A stretch of DNA of 64,000 nucleotides from Nocardioidaceae bacterium SCSIO 66511 (GTDB lineage Bacteria > Actinomycetota > Actinomycetes > Propionibacteriales > Nocardioidaceae). The notes under the pieces are model-generated. The model did not search any database. It was not told the DNA's origin and worked only from the letters and a program-made list of their open reading frames with translations. Every line of letters begins with the position of its first letter. The first letter of the stretch is position 1. This document shows, piece after piece, positions 54,334 to 63,867 of the stretch. Where the stretch lies: contig CP095846.1 of NCBI GenBank assembly GCA_023100825.1, forward strand, positions 4,545,449 through 4,609,448, in the 5' to 3' direction. The position numbers and the translations under genes are program-made.

Positions 54334-54989
54334 CCGACGCCGGACTCACCGACGCCGATGACGCCGAGTTGCTGCGTCGACATGTCGCAGGCGATCCAAG
54401 CGCATTCTCCACGTTGGTTCGTCGCCATCAGGACCGGATGTGGGCCGTTGCCCTTCGTACGACCGGAAATCCGGAGGAGGCGGCCGACGCGGTGCAGGAA
54501 GCGATGGTCAAGGCATTCCGCTCGGCCGACAGATTCCGCGGCGACGCCGCCGTCACGACCTGGCTACACCGCATCGTCGTCAACTCCTGTCTCGACCTGC
54601 TGCGTCGCAAGAAGGCGCGACCATCGGTACCACTCGAAGACGATGATCATGTCGGCGCACTCGCCGACCGTCCGACCGGCGACCCCGCCGTCGAACGTGA
54701 GCAGCGGCTCGACGTACTCGCGGCATTACAGCAGCTGCCGGAGGAGCAGCGCGCCGCGGTCGTACTCGTCGACATGGAGGGCTACTCCGTCGCCGAGGTC
54801 GCCGAGATACTCGACTGTGCGCCGGGCACCGTGAAGAGTAGATGCGCTCGCGGGCGTGACCGCCTCGCACCGCTGTTGGCCGCCTGGCGGAACCACCGGT
54901 CCGACCCATCCGTCTCAGCACAAACGACCAGCGCAGACACGGCGCAGCCGCCACCCGACGCGACGACAGGAGGTGACCCTCGTGGCTGA
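54330..54989 (+). CDS. sigM: ECF sigma factor SigM
   Basis: A 219-residue ECF sigma with region 2 (LVRRHQDRMWAVALRTTGNPEEAADAVQEAMVKAFRSAD) and region 4 (LQQLPEEQRAAVVLVDMEGYSVAEVAEILDCAPGTVKSRCARGRDRL). A GTG overlapping the pseudokinase stop is the start. The gene order murJ, sigM, anti-sigma, trxB is that of mycobacterial sigM. It probably answers envelope stress and is held by the next gene product. Confidence 0.93.
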   Translation: MTDAGLTDADDAELLRRHVAGDPSAFSTLVRRHQDRMWAVALRTTGNPEEAADAVQEAMVKAFRSADRFRGDAAVTTWLHRIVVNSCLDLLRRKKARPSVPLEDDDHVGALADRPTGDPAVEREQRLDVLAALQQLPEEQRAAVVLVDMEGYSVAEVAEILDCAPGTVKSRCARGRDRLAPLLAAWRNHRSDPSVSAQTTSADTAQPPPDATTGGDPRG

Positions 54990-55647
54990 CCGGCATGACG
55001 ACGACGTACGCGCCTGGCTCGCCGAGGACCCCGCTCCGAAGATGCCGGAAGACGTTGCGGCGCGCGTACACGCGGCGCTCGAGCGCGAGTCGCAGGTACG
55101 CGTCGACGCGACCGCACCCCCTGCCGAGTCGGCGCCGGCCACCGTCACTCCGATTCGTAGGCCGGGGCGCTGGAGGACGCCGCTACTCGCGGCCGCCGGT
55201 GTCGTCGCGGTCGTCGCCATCGGCGTCCCGGTGGTGAACCAGATGTCCGGCTCGTCGAGCGACGATGCCGGGTCGGCAGCCGACCAGTCGTCCGAATCGC
55301 AGGCGGCCGGCGACTCTGCTGAGCCGTCGATCAGCGGGGCTCAAAAGGAAGACGGCGGAGACAGCGCCGCACCGACGTTGCAGCTCCATCGTGACTCCTT
55401 CGCCTCCGACGTACGCGCGTACGTCGACTCGCACCAGTTGGAGTCTGCTCGGGCGACGGGTGGTGCGGCCTCGGATGTCCGATGCGCCGACGGCGCGCCG
55501 GCCTCCTCAGCCGGGCTCACCGCTCGCCTCGACGGCGACCCGGCCGTGATCTTGGTCGCCCCCGCCCGCGACGGGCGCTCACAGGTCAAGGCGGTCGTCT
55601 GTGATTCCGGCAGCGCGCGGGTGGCGGCGCGCGCCACCGTACGCTGA
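54982..55647 (+). CDS. membrane anti-sigma factor (RsmA-like)
   Basis: A 221-residue protein starting at GTG, overlapping sigM by 8 bp. Its N-terminal segment would bind SigM in the cytoplasm; one helix ([18 protein letters not shown]) anchors it, and a Ser/Asp-rich outer domain follows. The order sigM-rsmA is conserved in actinobacteria. No zinc-binding HxxxCxxC is visible. Confidence 0.8.
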   Translation: MADRHDDDVRAWLAEDPAPKMPEDVAARVHAALERESQVRVDATAPPAESAPATVTPIRRPGRWRTPLLAAAGVVAVVAIGVPVVNQMSGSSSDDAGSAADQSSESQAAGDSAEPSISGAQKEDGGDSAAPTLQLHRDSFASDVRAYVDSHQLESARATGGAASDVRCADGAPASSAGLTARLDGDPAVILVAPARDGRSQVKAVVCDSGSARVAARATVR

Positions 55648-55727
55648 CCTGGGAATCCCGAGCGCCTACGATTCGTTGCAGTACGTGGAGCCGATTGGCC
55701 CCACCAACCAACGAGACGAGGATCACG

Positions 55728-56705
55728 GTGTCGACCAGTTCGAGCGCCGACGTGCGCAACGTCATCATCATCGGTTCGGGCCCGGCGGGCTACACCGCTG
55801 CGATCTATACCGCGCGCGCCAATCTCGCACCGCTGGTGTTCGAGGGATCGGTCACCGCGGGTGGCGCCCTGATGAACACCACCGATGTCGAGAACTTCCC
55901 AGGGTTCCCCGAGGGGATCATGGGACCGGTGCTGATGGACAATCTGCGCGGCCAGGCCGAGCGGTTCGGCGCGGACCTCGTACCCGACGACGTCGTGGAT
56001 GCCGACCTGAGCGGTGACGTGAAGGTCGTACGTACCGCCGACGGCACCGAGCACCGCGCTCGGGCGGTCATCCTCGCCATGGGCTCGGCGTACCGCAAAC
56101 TCGGCCTGCCCGACGAGGACCGGCTCTCCGGTCACGGCGTCAGCTGGTGTGCCACCTGCGATGGCTTCTTCTTCCGGGATCAGCACATCGCCGTGGTCGG
56201 CGGCGGCGACTCCGCGATCGAGGAGGCGACCTTCCTGACCCGCTTCGGTAGCAAGGTGACGCTGATCCACCGCCGTGACGAGTTGCGCGCGAGCAAGATC
56301 ATGCAGGAACGCGCGTTCGCCAACGACAAGATCGACTTCGCCTGGAACTCCACGGTCTCCAGCATCAATGGCGACGATGCCCTGGAGAGCCTCACGCTCA
56401 CCGACACGGTCACGGGTGAGACCCGTACGCTCGACGCGACCGGCCTGTTCATTGCGGTCGGCCACGACCCGCGTTCGGAGCTGGTGAAGGGACAGGTCGA
56501 GCTCGACGACGAAGGCTACGTGTTGGTGCAGCAAGGATCGACACAGACCAACCTGCCCGGCGTATTCGCCAGCGGCGATCTGGTAGACCACACCTACCGA
56601 CAGGCCATCACGGCGGCCGGCACCGGTTGCGAGGCGGCACTCGACGCCGAGCGCTTTCTCAGCGATCTGGATCAGTTGACTGCTGCCGAGGTCTCCACGG
56701 TGTGA
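55728..56705 (+). CDS. trxB: thioredoxin-disulfide reductase
   Basis: A 325-residue flavoprotein using NADPH to reduce thioredoxin. [19 protein letters not shown] binds [22 protein letters not shown] binds NADPH, and the redox centre is [11 protein letters not shown] near residue 145. The C-terminal [27 protein letters not shown] is the second FAD motif. GTG ([11 protein letters not shown]) with upstream GAGG is the start. trxA follows. Confidence 0.97.
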   Translation: MSTSSSADVRNVIIIGSGPAGYTAAIYTARANLAPLVFEGSVTAGGALMNTTDVENFPGFPEGIMGPVLMDNLRGQAERFGADLVPDDVVDADLSGDVKVVRTADGTEHRARAVILAMGSAYRKLGLPDEDRLSGHGVSWCATCDGFFFRDQHIAVVGGGDSAIEEATFLTRFGSKVTLIHRRDELRASKIMQERAFANDKIDFAWNSTVSSINGDDALESLTLTDTVTGETRTLDATGLFIAVGHDPRSELVKGQVELDDEGYVLVQQGSTQTNLPGVFASGDLVDHTYRQAITAAGTGCEAALDAERFLSDLDQLTAAEVSTV

Positions 56706-56790
56706 CCCGCCCGCCGGCCTACCGGGAATGTCGCAGGGGGCTGGCAATGTTGTATTCGATAGAACTCATCGCTCGTGTTAGGAGCTACCA

Positions 56791-57117
56791 GTGGCTGACA
56801 TCCAGGCCGTCACCGACGCCGACTTCGCAACGACCGTACTCGCTTCGGATAAGCCTGTGCTGGTCGACTTCTGGGCCGAGTGGTGCGGTCCGTGCCGCCA
56901 GGTGAGCCCGATCCTCGAGGAGATCGCGGCCGAGCACCCGGACGAGATCACGCTGGTGAAGCTGAACGTCGACGAGAACCCTCAGACCCCCGCGCAGTAC
57001 CGCGTGACCGGCATTCCGACGATGAATGTCTACAAGGGCGGAGAGGTCGTCAAGTCGATCGTCGGCGCCAAGCCCAAGGCCGCGTTGCTCAAGGACCTCA
57101 GCGATTTCGTGAGCTGA
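56791..57117 (+). CDS. trxA: thioredoxin
   Basis: A 108-residue thioredoxin with the redox motif WAEWCGPCRQVSPIL and the cis-Pro segment RVTGIPTMNVYKGGEVV. It starts at GTG, 85 bp after trxB. It reduces protein disulfides using electrons from TrxB. Its last 20 bp overlap the end of the convergent MFS gene. Confidence 0.97.
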   Translation: MADIQAVTDADFATTVLASDKPVLVDFWAEWCGPCRQVSPILEEIAAEHPDEITLVKLNVDENPQTPAQYRVTGIPTMNVYKGGEVVKSIVGAKPKAALLKDLSDFVS

Positions 57118-58336
57118 CAGTCGTTTCGTTTGCCGGGTCGGTCCCCTGCTGGGATCGGCCCGGTTTTCTTATTGCCATCGCGTGTACGTACCCCGCCGCG
57201 ACAAGGCAGGTGATCGCCATCACCGCGTAGATCGCGTGGTAGCTCAGGACTAGCACGAGGACTGCTCCCAGCGCTACGGATAGGGTCTGTGGTCCGCCGA
57301 GCACGGCATCGAACGCCGCCGAAACCCGCCCGATGATCGGTGCGGGAGTCCGGCGTTGGAGCAGGGTGTTGAGCGCGATGATCGTCATCGGCAATCCGAT
57401 GCCGGTGGGCACGACGGCGATCAAGACGACCCACACCGCCGGAGCGAGGGCGATCGTTGTGGTGCTGATTGCGAACAGAAGCAGGCTCATGACGATTGCG
57501 GCGGGCTCGCTGATCCGCTTGATCAACGGGGCGGCGACGAGCCCACCGGCAACGGCTCCGATGCCTTGAACCATCACGATGACGCCGACGTATGCCGCCG
57601 GCCGCTCGAACGCGTCGACAACCGCGAACGTCACCGACTCGCTGAAGCCGAACACGACCAGCGCGAGACCGACGCCGACCAGCGGGTGGATCAGCAGTGG
57701 GTCACGTCGGATGTGACGTACCCCGACCAGCAGCGAGTCTCGCGTGGAGGAGTCGTCTGGTTGTACCGCATCGTTGCGGACTCGCATTGTGGCGATGATG
57801 GCGGCGCCGCTGACGAACGCCGCGATCGTGATGGTGACGACGAGGTGCGGGCCGACGGCCGTGTACAGACCGGCTCCGGTGATCGGGCCGGCGATGCGTA
57901 GCGCCTCCTTGGTGGTTCCCAAGGCCGCGTTGCCCTCGACGAGCCGCTCCCCCGTCAGCACCAGTTTGAGCATGCCGTTGAGCGCCGCAGCGATCATCAC
58001 GTACGACGCACCGTACGCGCACGCTACCGCGTACACGATCCAGACTTGACCCTCGTCATTGACGAAGAGCAGTGGCAAGAGTGCCGCCGCCGAGATCAAG
58101 TTCCCGAGCACGAGGAACGTACGCCGCGGAAATCTGTCGACGACCCATCCCAGCAGCGGTGCGAACAGCGATGGCAGAAGCAGCCAGAAGAACGTCAGCC
58201 CGGCCGCGGCACTGGATCCGGTCAGGTCTTTGACCCAGATCGACAGCATCAGCAGCAGAATCGACTCTCCGATCAGGATCGGAGAGAAGCCCCCGAACAG
58301 CCTCCGGAACTCGGGCGTCCGCAGTGCCGCCCTCAT
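57098..58336 (-). CDS. MFS transporter
   Basis: A 412-residue transporter with about twelve helices. LRTPEFRRLFGGFSPILIGESILLLMLSIWV opens it, LLPSLFAPLLGWVVDRFPRRTFLVLGN is motif A, and LVEGNAALGTTKEALRIAGPITGAGL is typical of the MFS3/DHA3 group. The ATG of MRAALRTPEF overlaps the ArsR stop by 4 bp. In mycobacteria this position holds cwlM and another gene; here a drug-type pump and its regulator replace them. Confidence 0.87.
   Translation of the reverse strand: MRAALRTPEFRRLFGGFSPILIGESILLLMLSIWVKDLTGSSAAAGLTFFWLLLPSLFAPLLGWVVDRFPRRTFLVLGNLISAAALLPLLFVNDEGQVWIVYAVACAYGASYVMIAAALNGMLKLVLTGERLVEGNAALGTTKEALRIAGPITGAGLYTAVGPHLVVTITIAAFVSGAAIIATMRVRNDAVQPDDSSTRDSLLVGVRHIRRDPLLIHPLVGVGLALVVFGFSESVTFAVVDAFERPAAYVGVIVMVQGIGAVAGGLVAAPLIKRISEPAAIVMSLLLFAISTTTIALAPAVWVVLIAVVPTGIGLPMTIIALNTLLQRRTPAPIIGRVSAAFDAVLGGPQTLSVALGAVLVLVLSYHAIYAVMAITCLVAAGYVHAMAIRKPGRSQQGTDPANETTVSSRNR
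57133..57169 (+). terminator. intrinsic terminator after trxA, inside the MFS coding end
   Basis: CCGGGTCGGTCCC and GGGATCGGCCCGG pair with G-U allowances around a short loop and are followed by TTTTCTT. It lies 16 bp after the trxA stop, inside the last codons of the convergent MFS gene. Confidence 0.8.
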
Positions 58337-58896
58337 TGGTCGTCCGCGGGCTCGACACTGGACAGCGCCAGTGTGTAGACGAGGCGGGCGTCGTCGGGCC
58401 GTTCGTCGGGATTTTCCAGGCGTTCCCGAAATCGCATTGTCAGGTCGACCAGGTCCGCGTGCCACTGCGCCGCCTCCTGGTGCGTCATCCAAGTGGCGTT
58501 CTGTACCGCGCCGAGTGCCCATTTGTCGGATCCGTGCGCGGCGCGGTTTCGCTGGAACCGCTCGACCTCTCGCGCGATGATTCGCTCGGTCAGCGCTCTG
58601 CCTGCTGCGTTCAGTCCGGGATCGTCGGTTCCCTCGTCCCAGCGCATACCGACCTGCTTGACCCGCCACGGCCGTCGTCTGCCTTGACCGTCATGGGTTT
58701 CCTCAACCAGCCCGTGCTCGGCGAGTTTGCGTAGGTGCCAGGAGCAGTTCGCAGGGCTTTCGTCCAGATCATCCGCGAGCTCGGTTGCGGTCATCGGTCC
58801 GGCGATGGAGAGCCGTTCGGCGATGGCGAGGCGAAGCGGATGAGCCAGTGCTTTGAGTTCGCCCGCCGTCGTGAGGCGTCGAGTATCGAAAGACAT
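58333..58896 (-). CDS. ArsR-like winged-helix regulator
   Basis: A 187-residue regulator. The N-terminal HTH is LAHPLRLAIAERLSIAGPMTATELADDLDESPANCSWHLRKLAEHGLVEE, of the HTH_20/ArsR type that controls MFS pumps. A C-terminal helical extension (ERIIAREVERFQRN) follows. Its stop overlaps the MFS start, and its own start lies inside a palindrome array, so it probably represses the two-gene operon. Confidence 0.87.
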   Translation of the reverse strand: MSFDTRRLTTAGELKALAHPLRLAIAERLSIAGPMTATELADDLDESPANCSWHLRKLAEHGLVEETHDGQGRRRPWRVKQVGMRWDEGTDDPGLNAAGRALTERIIAREVERFQRNRAAHGSDKWALGAVQNATWMTHQEAAQWHADLVDLTMRFRERLENPDERPDDARLVYTLALSSVEPADDQ

Positions 58897-58921
58897 GTTT
58901 CGATACTATCCACTATCGAAA
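58883..58921. promoter_or_regulatory. ArsR operator array, TATCGAAA half-sites
   Basis: GTATCGAAA (58883-58891) and TTTCGATAC (58898-58906) form a 9-bp-arm palindrome over the start codon. TTTCGATA (58898-58905) also pairs with TATCGAAA (58914-58921). A weaker TTTCAATA follows. The repeated half-site fits the binding of the adjacent ArsR-type dimer. Confidence 0.75.
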
Positions 58922-58980
58922 GCTTTCTTTCAATACTCGGCCAGAGGAACTCTAGTGATGCCCGACGCCTGGGCCATTAC

Positions 58981-59018
58981 ACCCCTATAGGTATTTGTCG
59001 ACAAATACCTATAGGGGT
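58981..59018. repeat. 38-bp perfect AT-rich palindrome downstream of parB
   Basis: Perfect dyad centred on GTCGAC. Each half contains the self-palindrome CCTATAGG (58984-58991 and 59008-59015). It is unusually A/T-rich for this chromosome and starts 8 bp after the parB stop. No T-tract follows. It may end the parAB transcript, or bind a regulator. Confidence 0.75.
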
Positions 59019-59025
59019 AAGTCGT

Positions 59026-59994
59026 CTAGTTGCTTTGGGGATCCATCATCGCGACGATGCGCTCGAGGTCGTCGATGGAGGCGAACTCCACGGTGATCTT
59101 CCCCTTTGACCGACCGAGGTCGACCTTGACCCGAGTGTCGAATCGCTCGGACAGTCGCGCGGACACGTCGGCCAGCCGTGGTGCGGTCGCCTTTGCCTTA
59201 CGTGCCCGTGGCTTGTCCTCCGACCCGTCGCCGACAGCGACGGTCTCCTCGAGTCCACGTACGGACATGCCCTCTGATACGACCCGCTGCGCCAGGCGGT
59301 CCTGGATTTCGGTGTTCTCGACCGTGACAAGGGCACGAGCATGACCGGCGGAGATCACGCCCGCCGCGACCCGGCGCTGCACCGCTGGCGTCAGCCGCAG
59401 CAGACGCAGGGTGTTGCTGATCTGGGGCCTGGACCGTCCGATCCGTTTGGCGAGCTCCTCTTGGGTGCAGCCGAAGTCGTCGAGCAACTGTTGGTACGCC
59501 GCCGCCTCCTCCAGTGGGTTCAGCTGGGAGCGGTGCAGGTTTTCGAGCAACGCATCGCGCAGCATGTCCTCATCGGACGTATCGCGGACGATCGCCGGAA
59601 TCGTGGCGAGACCGGCCTGTTGGGTCGCGCGCCAACGCCGCTCCCCCATGATGAGCTCGTAACTGTCACCCTCACGAACGGAGCGTACGACAACGGGCTG
59701 AAGCAGCCCGATCTCCTTGATGGAGTGGACGAGCTCGGCCATCTCCTCTTCGTCGAAGACCTCTCGCGGCTGCCTCGCGTTGGGTGCAATGCGTTCGACC
59801 GGTAGCTCGGCGAACCGTGCGCCATCGACCTGTGCCAGGTCCTCGGCCGCAACTGGATCCGTTTGCTCCATGGTCGCTACCGGCGACTCGGTCGCGATCG
59901 ATGCTGCCGGGTCAGTTCCTTCGGTTGGCTGATCCTCCGGTGCCGACGGGATCAATGCGCCCAAGCCGCGACCGAGTCCCCTACGCGTGCTCAT
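59026..59994 (-). CDS. parB: chromosome partitioning protein ParB
   Basis: A 322-residue ParB CTPase. The N-terminal ParA-stimulating segment is [15 protein letters not shown]. The CTP-binding fold contains [25 protein letters not shown], the [25 protein letters not shown] binds parS, and a C-terminal dimer domain follows. It loads on parS and spreads to form the origin partition complex. It overlaps parA by 4 bp. Confidence 0.97.
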   Translation of the reverse strand: MSTRRGLGRGLGALIPSAPEDQPTEGTDPAASIATESPVATMEQTDPVAAEDLAQVDGARFAELPVERIAPNARQPREVFDEEEMAELVHSIKEIGLLQPVVVRSVREGDSYELIMGERRWRATQQAGLATIPAIVRDTSDEDMLRDALLENLHRSQLNPLEEAAAYQQLLDDFGCTQEELAKRIGRSRPQISNTLRLLRLTPAVQRRVAAGVISAGHARALVTVENTEIQDRLAQRVVSEGMSVRGLEETVAVGDGSEDKPRARKAKATAPRLADVSARLSERFDTRVKVDLGRSKGKITVEFASIDDLERIVAMMDPQSN

Positions 59995-61091
59995 CGAGCC
60001 TCCTTCGAGTGTGCGATCTCGCGCGATGCTTCCAGGTACGACATTGCCCCGGGTGAGGTCGGGTCGTAGGTCATGACGCTCTGCTGATAGCTCGGCGCCT
60101 CGGAGATCCTTACCGATCGCGGCACCGCAGTCCGCAGCACGAGGTCACCGAAGTACTGCCGGACCTCGTCGGCCACGCCCGCCGACAGTCGCGTACGCGC
60201 GTCATGCATCGTCAACAGGATCGTCGTTACGGACAACGACGGGTTGAGATGCGACTTGATCAACTCGACATTGTGCATGAGTTGACCGAGGCCCTCGAGT
60301 GCGTAGTACTCGCATTGGATCGGGATCAGCATCTCGCGGCCCGCGACTAGTGCGTTCACGGTGAGTAGCCCGAGCGATGGCGGACAGTCGATGAACACGT
60401 AGTCGATGCGCGCCCCCGCTTCCTCCTGCTCGCTCAGATGTGCGTCGAGTGATTTGCGGAGGCGGGACTCGCGTGCGACGAGAGACACTAACTCGATCTC
60501 TGCTCCGGCAAGATCGATCGAGGCGGGGACCACGTAGAGGCCCTTGATATCCGGGCACTCCTGGATGACCGCCGACATCGGCTGGCCGTCGACGATGGCC
60601 TCGTACACGCCCGGTGTTCCCTGACGGTGCTCGATCTGAAGGGCTGTCGAAGCGTTGCCCTGCGGATCCAGGTCGACCACCAGTACCCGTTGGCCGTGCT
60701 GCGCCATCGCTGCCGCGATGTTCACGGTGGACGTCGTCTTTCCGACGCCGCCCTTCTGGTTGGCCACGACGAACACCCGGGTCTCACGCGGCTTCTCAAA
60801 CGGTCGCATATCAAGCGACATCCGACTCACTTGCTCGGCGACAGCCGCAGCCAATGGAGTCGATGGGTCCCCACCGGGGCCGAGGTCGACGATATCGCCA
60901 GCGCGGGCGTATGTCTGCGTACCTGGACCGGGCGTTGGGCCGAATGACTCGTTGACCTGAGGGTTGGACTCTGGCGTCGTTTCACGTGAAACATCACCGG
61001 ACTCGCGACCGACCCAGCCGAGATGATCACTGACCTCGTGCTCATGCGGCGGATGCGGCCAACCGATTCCTGGAACCGTTGTGTCGGGCAT
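59991..61091 (-). CDS. parA: chromosome partitioning ATPase ParA
   Basis: A 366-residue ParA. The deviant Walker A is [16 protein letters not shown], followed by [13 protein letters not shown] and [16 protein letters not shown]. About 110 residues precede the ATPase core, including GDVSRETTP, which is the translation of a parS site. I use the ATG of [11 protein letters not shown]; a GTG seven codons upstream is an alternative. ParA with ParB moves the origins apart. Confidence 0.96.
   Translation of the reverse strand: MPDTTVPGIGWPHPPHEHEVSDHLGWVGRESGDVSRETTPESNPQVNESFGPTPGPGTQTYARAGDIVDLGPGGDPSTPLAAAVAEQVSRMSLDMRPFEKPRETRVFVVANQKGGVGKTTSTVNIAAAMAQHGQRVLVVDLDPQGNASTALQIEHRQGTPGVYEAIVDGQPMSAVIQECPDIKGLYVVPASIDLAGAEIELVSLVARESRLRKSLDAHLSEQEEAGARIDYVFIDCPPSLGLLTVNALVAGREMLIPIQCEYYALEGLGQLMHNVELIKSHLNPSLSVTTILLTMHDARTRLSAGVADEVRQYFGDLVLRTAVPRSVRISEAPSYQQSVMTYDPTSPGAMSYLEASREIAHSKEAR
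60978..60993. promoter_or_regulatory. parS site inside parA
   Basis: CGTTTCACGTGAAACA matches the parS consensus TGTTTCACGTGAAACA at 15 of 16 positions. It lies in the 5' part of parA and is read as DVSRET in that frame. Confidence 0.93.
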
Positions 61092-61115
61092 AGACACCTC
61101 TCTCTCACTCACCGA

Positions 61116-61784
61116 TCAGTGTGCCGCGCCCAGCGGTCGATCGACGCCGATCTCCACAACGGTGGTCGGCTCCTCCAGTACGTCACTACCGTACGTCTTG
61201 AGTCTCGGCGGACTATCGGAGACACGGGCGATTGTCTTAGCCGAGGCGGCGACTTCATCCTCGGCAGCCGTTCCCTTGAGCGCGACGACGCGACCACCCG
61301 GCCGGCACAGCGGAGCGCACCATCGGACGAGCCGCTCGAGTGGGGCGACGGCACGCGACGTGACGACATCGAAGGAGCCACCCGCCCACTCCTCAACGCG
61401 ACCCCGGGTGACCGAGGCCCGCGCTTCGAGCCCGAGTTCGCGTACACACTCCGACAGGAATGTGGTTCGACGGAGCAGGGAGTCGATCAGAACCACCTGC
61501 AGGTCCGGCCGGCGAATCGACCACGCCAATCCCGGGAGCCCGGCGCCCGAGCCCACGTCCGCCACCGTCGCGTGCTCCTCGACGGCATCAGACGCGATCG
61601 CACAGTTCAGGAGGTGGCGTTCCCAGACCTTTGGAGCCTCACGCGGTCCGATCACCCCACGGTCGATGCCGATGCCACAGAGCAGTTCGGCGTAGCGGGT
61701 AGCCAATGGAAGTTCAGCTGAAAACACCTCCACCGCCACATCGGGCGGTGGAGGTGTTTCACGTGAAACATCTCCGGCGGTCAC
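61116..61784 (-). CDS. rsmG: 16S rRNA (guanine-N7) methyltransferase RsmG
   Basis: A 222-residue methyltransferase acting on G527 of 16S rRNA. The SAM motif is VADVGSGAGLPGLAWSI; KVWERHLLNCA and FDVVTSRAVAPLERLVRWC are family blocks. The N-terminus GDVSRETPP is encoded by a perfect parS site. It overlaps jag by 4 bp in the conserved origin-proximal operon. Loss of RsmG gives low-level streptomycin resistance in other bacteria. Confidence 0.96.
   Translation of the reverse strand: MTAGDVSRETPPPPDVAVEVFSAELPLATRYAELLCGIGIDRGVIGPREAPKVWERHLLNCAIASDAVEEHATVADVGSGAGLPGLAWSIRRPDLQVVLIDSLLRRTTFLSECVRELGLEARASVTRGRVEEWAGGSFDVVTSRAVAPLERLVRWCAPLCRPGGRVVALKGTAAEDEVAASAKTIARVSDSPPRLKTYGSDVLEEPTTVVEIGVDRPLGAAH
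61755..61770. promoter_or_regulatory. perfect parS site inside rsmG
   Basis: TGTTTCACGTGAAACA is identical to the ParB-binding consensus. It lies in the first codons of rsmG and is read there as DVSRET. Confidence 0.97.
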
Positions 61785-62311
61785 GAGAGTGGTTGCACCA
61801 CAACGCGCCGACCCGGCTCCTCGCCCTCAGACTCACTCGTCAGACCAGCGGCCGCAACAGCGTCATGAACGACCTTGCGCTCGAAGGGGGTCATCGGATC
61901 CAAACGCTCCGACTCACCACTCTCCCGAACACGCTCGATCGCCGACTGCGCGAGTGACTCGAGCTCCTCACGACGAGCGGCCCGGAAGCCACCTACATCG
62001 AGCATCAAGCGGGAGCGCTCGCTCGTCTCACGGAGGACGGCCAACCGGGTCAGCTCCTGAAGTGCCTCCAGTACCTCACCGTCACGACCCACCAACTGAG
62101 TTAGCTCAGCACCCACGATCGACACCGCCGCACGATTCCCGTCGACATCCATATCGATGTCACCGTCCAGATCGGCAATATCCAGGAGCTCTTCCAGGAA
62201 GTCGGCGGCGATATCGCCTTCGCCCTCGAGTCGCTCCCGCCGACTCATACCGGTCTTCTCCTCAGTCACCGGCGCGTCGTCAGACACCACGGCCTCCTCG
62301 TTCAGCGTCAT
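61781..62311 (-). CDS. jag: RNA-binding protein Jag/KhpB (R3H domain)
   Basis: A 176-residue protein with a KH-like middle (VSIVGAELTQLVGRDGEVLEALQELTRLAVL) and a C-terminal R3H domain (LESLAQSAIERVRESGESERLDPMTPFERKVVHDAVAAAG). It binds RNA and is linked with cell-elongation control. The gene overlaps yidC and rsmG by 4 bp each. Confidence 0.94.
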   Translation of the reverse strand: MTLNEEAVVSDDAPVTEEKTGMSRRERLEGEGDIAADFLEELLDIADLDGDIDMDVDGNRAAVSIVGAELTQLVGRDGEVLEALQELTRLAVLRETSERSRLMLDVGGFRAARREELESLAQSAIERVRESGESERLDPMTPFERKVVHDAVAAAGLTSESEGEEPGRRVVVQPLS

Positions 62312-63252
62312 TTGGCCTTACCCCCACCTGGGTTCTTCCGATTCTTACGAGACTGCTTCTTCGGCTGTTGCCGCTGCGGTGGAGCCTTGGCTTCGGTCTT
62401 CGTTTCCGTCGCGCTACCCCCGTCGGTCACGGCGGTCGCCTTCCCCTTCGCCGCATCGCGGCGCTCCTTCGCCTTGGCCGCTTCGGTCCCGGGTGCCGGG
62501 TTGTTGCGAATGACCCAGAACTGCTGACCCATGGTCCAAGCGTTGGAGGTGACCCAGTACATGAGGACACCGATCGGGAACGCAATACCGCCGATCGCAA
62601 AGACAAATGGCAGCACATACAACATCAGCTTCTGCGTCTGCGCATACTGACCTGTCATCGCCGACGGAGGCATGTTCTTGCTCATCAGCTGCCGCTGCGT
62701 CGTGAACGTCGTAGCGCACATGATCACGACCATCGCGCCGGTGATCAGCTTGACGGTCGAATCACCATCGATGAAGCGATCCGCCAGGGACACACCCCAG
62801 AACGTCGCGTGACTGATCGACTCCGCCTGGGCATCGGTCAAGAAGCCGCGTGGGTCACCCTTCGCCGCATGGTCGATGACTCGAAACAATGCGAAGAAGA
62901 TCGGCATCTGAAGCAGCAGCGGCATGCACGAGGAGAGCGGGTTCGTACCGGTCTCCTTGAACAGCTTCATCTGTTCCTGGGCGAGCCGCTCGCGATCGTG
63001 ACCGTACTTCTTCTGCAGCTCCTTCACCTGTGGCTGCAGCAGTTGCATGTTCCGGCTGCTCTTGATCTGCTTGACGAACAACGGGATGAGCATCGCCCGG
63101 ATCGTCACCGTCAGGCCGACGATCGAGAGCAACCAGGTCCACCCCGAATGCTCCGGCATCCCGAGGTGCTCGAAGACCCAGTGCCACCCGAGCATGATCC
63201 CCGATACCAGGTAATACAGCGGGGACAGGATCGTGTTGAAGAAGTCGCCCAT
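62308..63252 (-). CDS. yidC: membrane protein insertase YidC
   Basis: A 314-residue Oxa1/YidC insertase with about five helices: LSPLYYLVSGIMLGWHWVF, LLSIVGLTVTIRAMLIPLFVKQ and others, with the hydrophilic-groove Arg in the first insertase helix region. FKETGTNPLSSCMPLLLQMPIFFALFRVI is the family block. The C-terminus is a long basic tail that can contact ribosomes. It works with or without SecY. Confidence 0.96.
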   Translation of the reverse strand: MGDFFNTILSPLYYLVSGIMLGWHWVFEHLGMPEHSGWTWLLSIVGLTVTIRAMLIPLFVKQIKSSRNMQLLQPQVKELQKKYGHDRERLAQEQMKLFKETGTNPLSSCMPLLLQMPIFFALFRVIDHAAKGDPRGFLTDAQAESISHATFWGVSLADRFIDGDSTVKLITGAMVVIMCATTFTTQRQLMSKNMPPSAMTGQYAQTQKLMLYVLPFVFAIGGIAFPIGVLMYWVTSNAWTMGQQFWVIRNNPAPGTEAAKAKERRDAAKGKATAVTDGGSATETKTEAKAPPQRQQPKKQSRKNRKNPGGGKAK

Positions 63253-63513
63253 CTAAGCTCCTTGCCGCAGTTCCAAGCGGCGTTCGCGTTCGGCGGCCGG
63301 CGTACCCGGCACAGGGTCGTAGCCACCCGGGTTCCACGGGTGACAGCGGGAAATCCGACGGACAATCAACCACGACCCCCGGATCGCACCATGCGTCTGT
63401 ACGGCCTCCAGGCCGTAGGCAGAGCAGGACGGATAGAAGCGACACACGTCGCCGTACAGCGGGCTGATCGCAAACCGCCACAGCTTGATGAAGCCGATCA
63501 GAAGGTACTTCAC
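63253..63513 (-). CDS. yidD: membrane protein insertion efficiency factor YidD
   Basis: An 86-residue protein with [56 protein letters not shown], which carries the three conserved Cys of the family. It lies between rnpA and yidC in the usual order and assists YidC-mediated insertion. Confidence 0.95.
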   Translation of the reverse strand: MKYLLIGFIKLWRFAISPLYGDVCRFYPSCSAYGLEAVQTHGAIRGSWLIVRRISRCHPWNPGGYDPVPGTPAAERERRLELRQGA

Positions 63514-63857
63514 CGCTGATCCAACAAGCGGTTCAGCGCGTAATCCAGATCCGCCCCGAGTCCTGCGCTCGAAGCGATCGCTGAGTCTGGTTTGGCCCGG
63601 ATCACGAGCGCGGAGCCGGCCGGTAGTACCCGCAACCGCTCACGCACCAGATGCCTGAGCCGACGCTTCACTCGGTTACGTACAACGGCCGAACCGACCC
63701 TGCGGCCCACAACAAAGCCGACGCCCGGCTCACCATCGCTCGGGGCTTCGGGCACAACCAAGTGCGCCACGAGCGTGCGTGAGGATGCCCTCGTACCTCG
63801 TCTCGTGGCTGCCCGGAAGTCCTCCGCGTCGCGAAGGCGATGCGCGGTCGACAGCAC
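63510..63857 (-). CDS. rnpA: ribonuclease P protein component
   Basis: A 115-residue basic protein with the signature [18 protein letters not shown] and N-terminal [14 protein letters not shown]. It helps the M1 RNA bind pre-tRNA leaders. It overlaps yidD by 4 bp and follows rpmH by 10 bp. Confidence 0.96.
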   Translation of the reverse strand: MLSTAHRLRDAEDFRAATRRGTRASSRTLVAHLVVPEAPSDGEPGVGFVVGRRVGSAVVRNRVKRRLRHLVRERLRVLPAGSALVIRAKPDSAIASSAGLGADLDYALNRLLDQR

Positions 63858-63867
63858 GGAGGTCGTC

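Noticed and set aside
61789..63519. 576-codon plus-strand frame across jag, yidC and yidD
   Set aside because: Antisense to three well-supported conserved genes.
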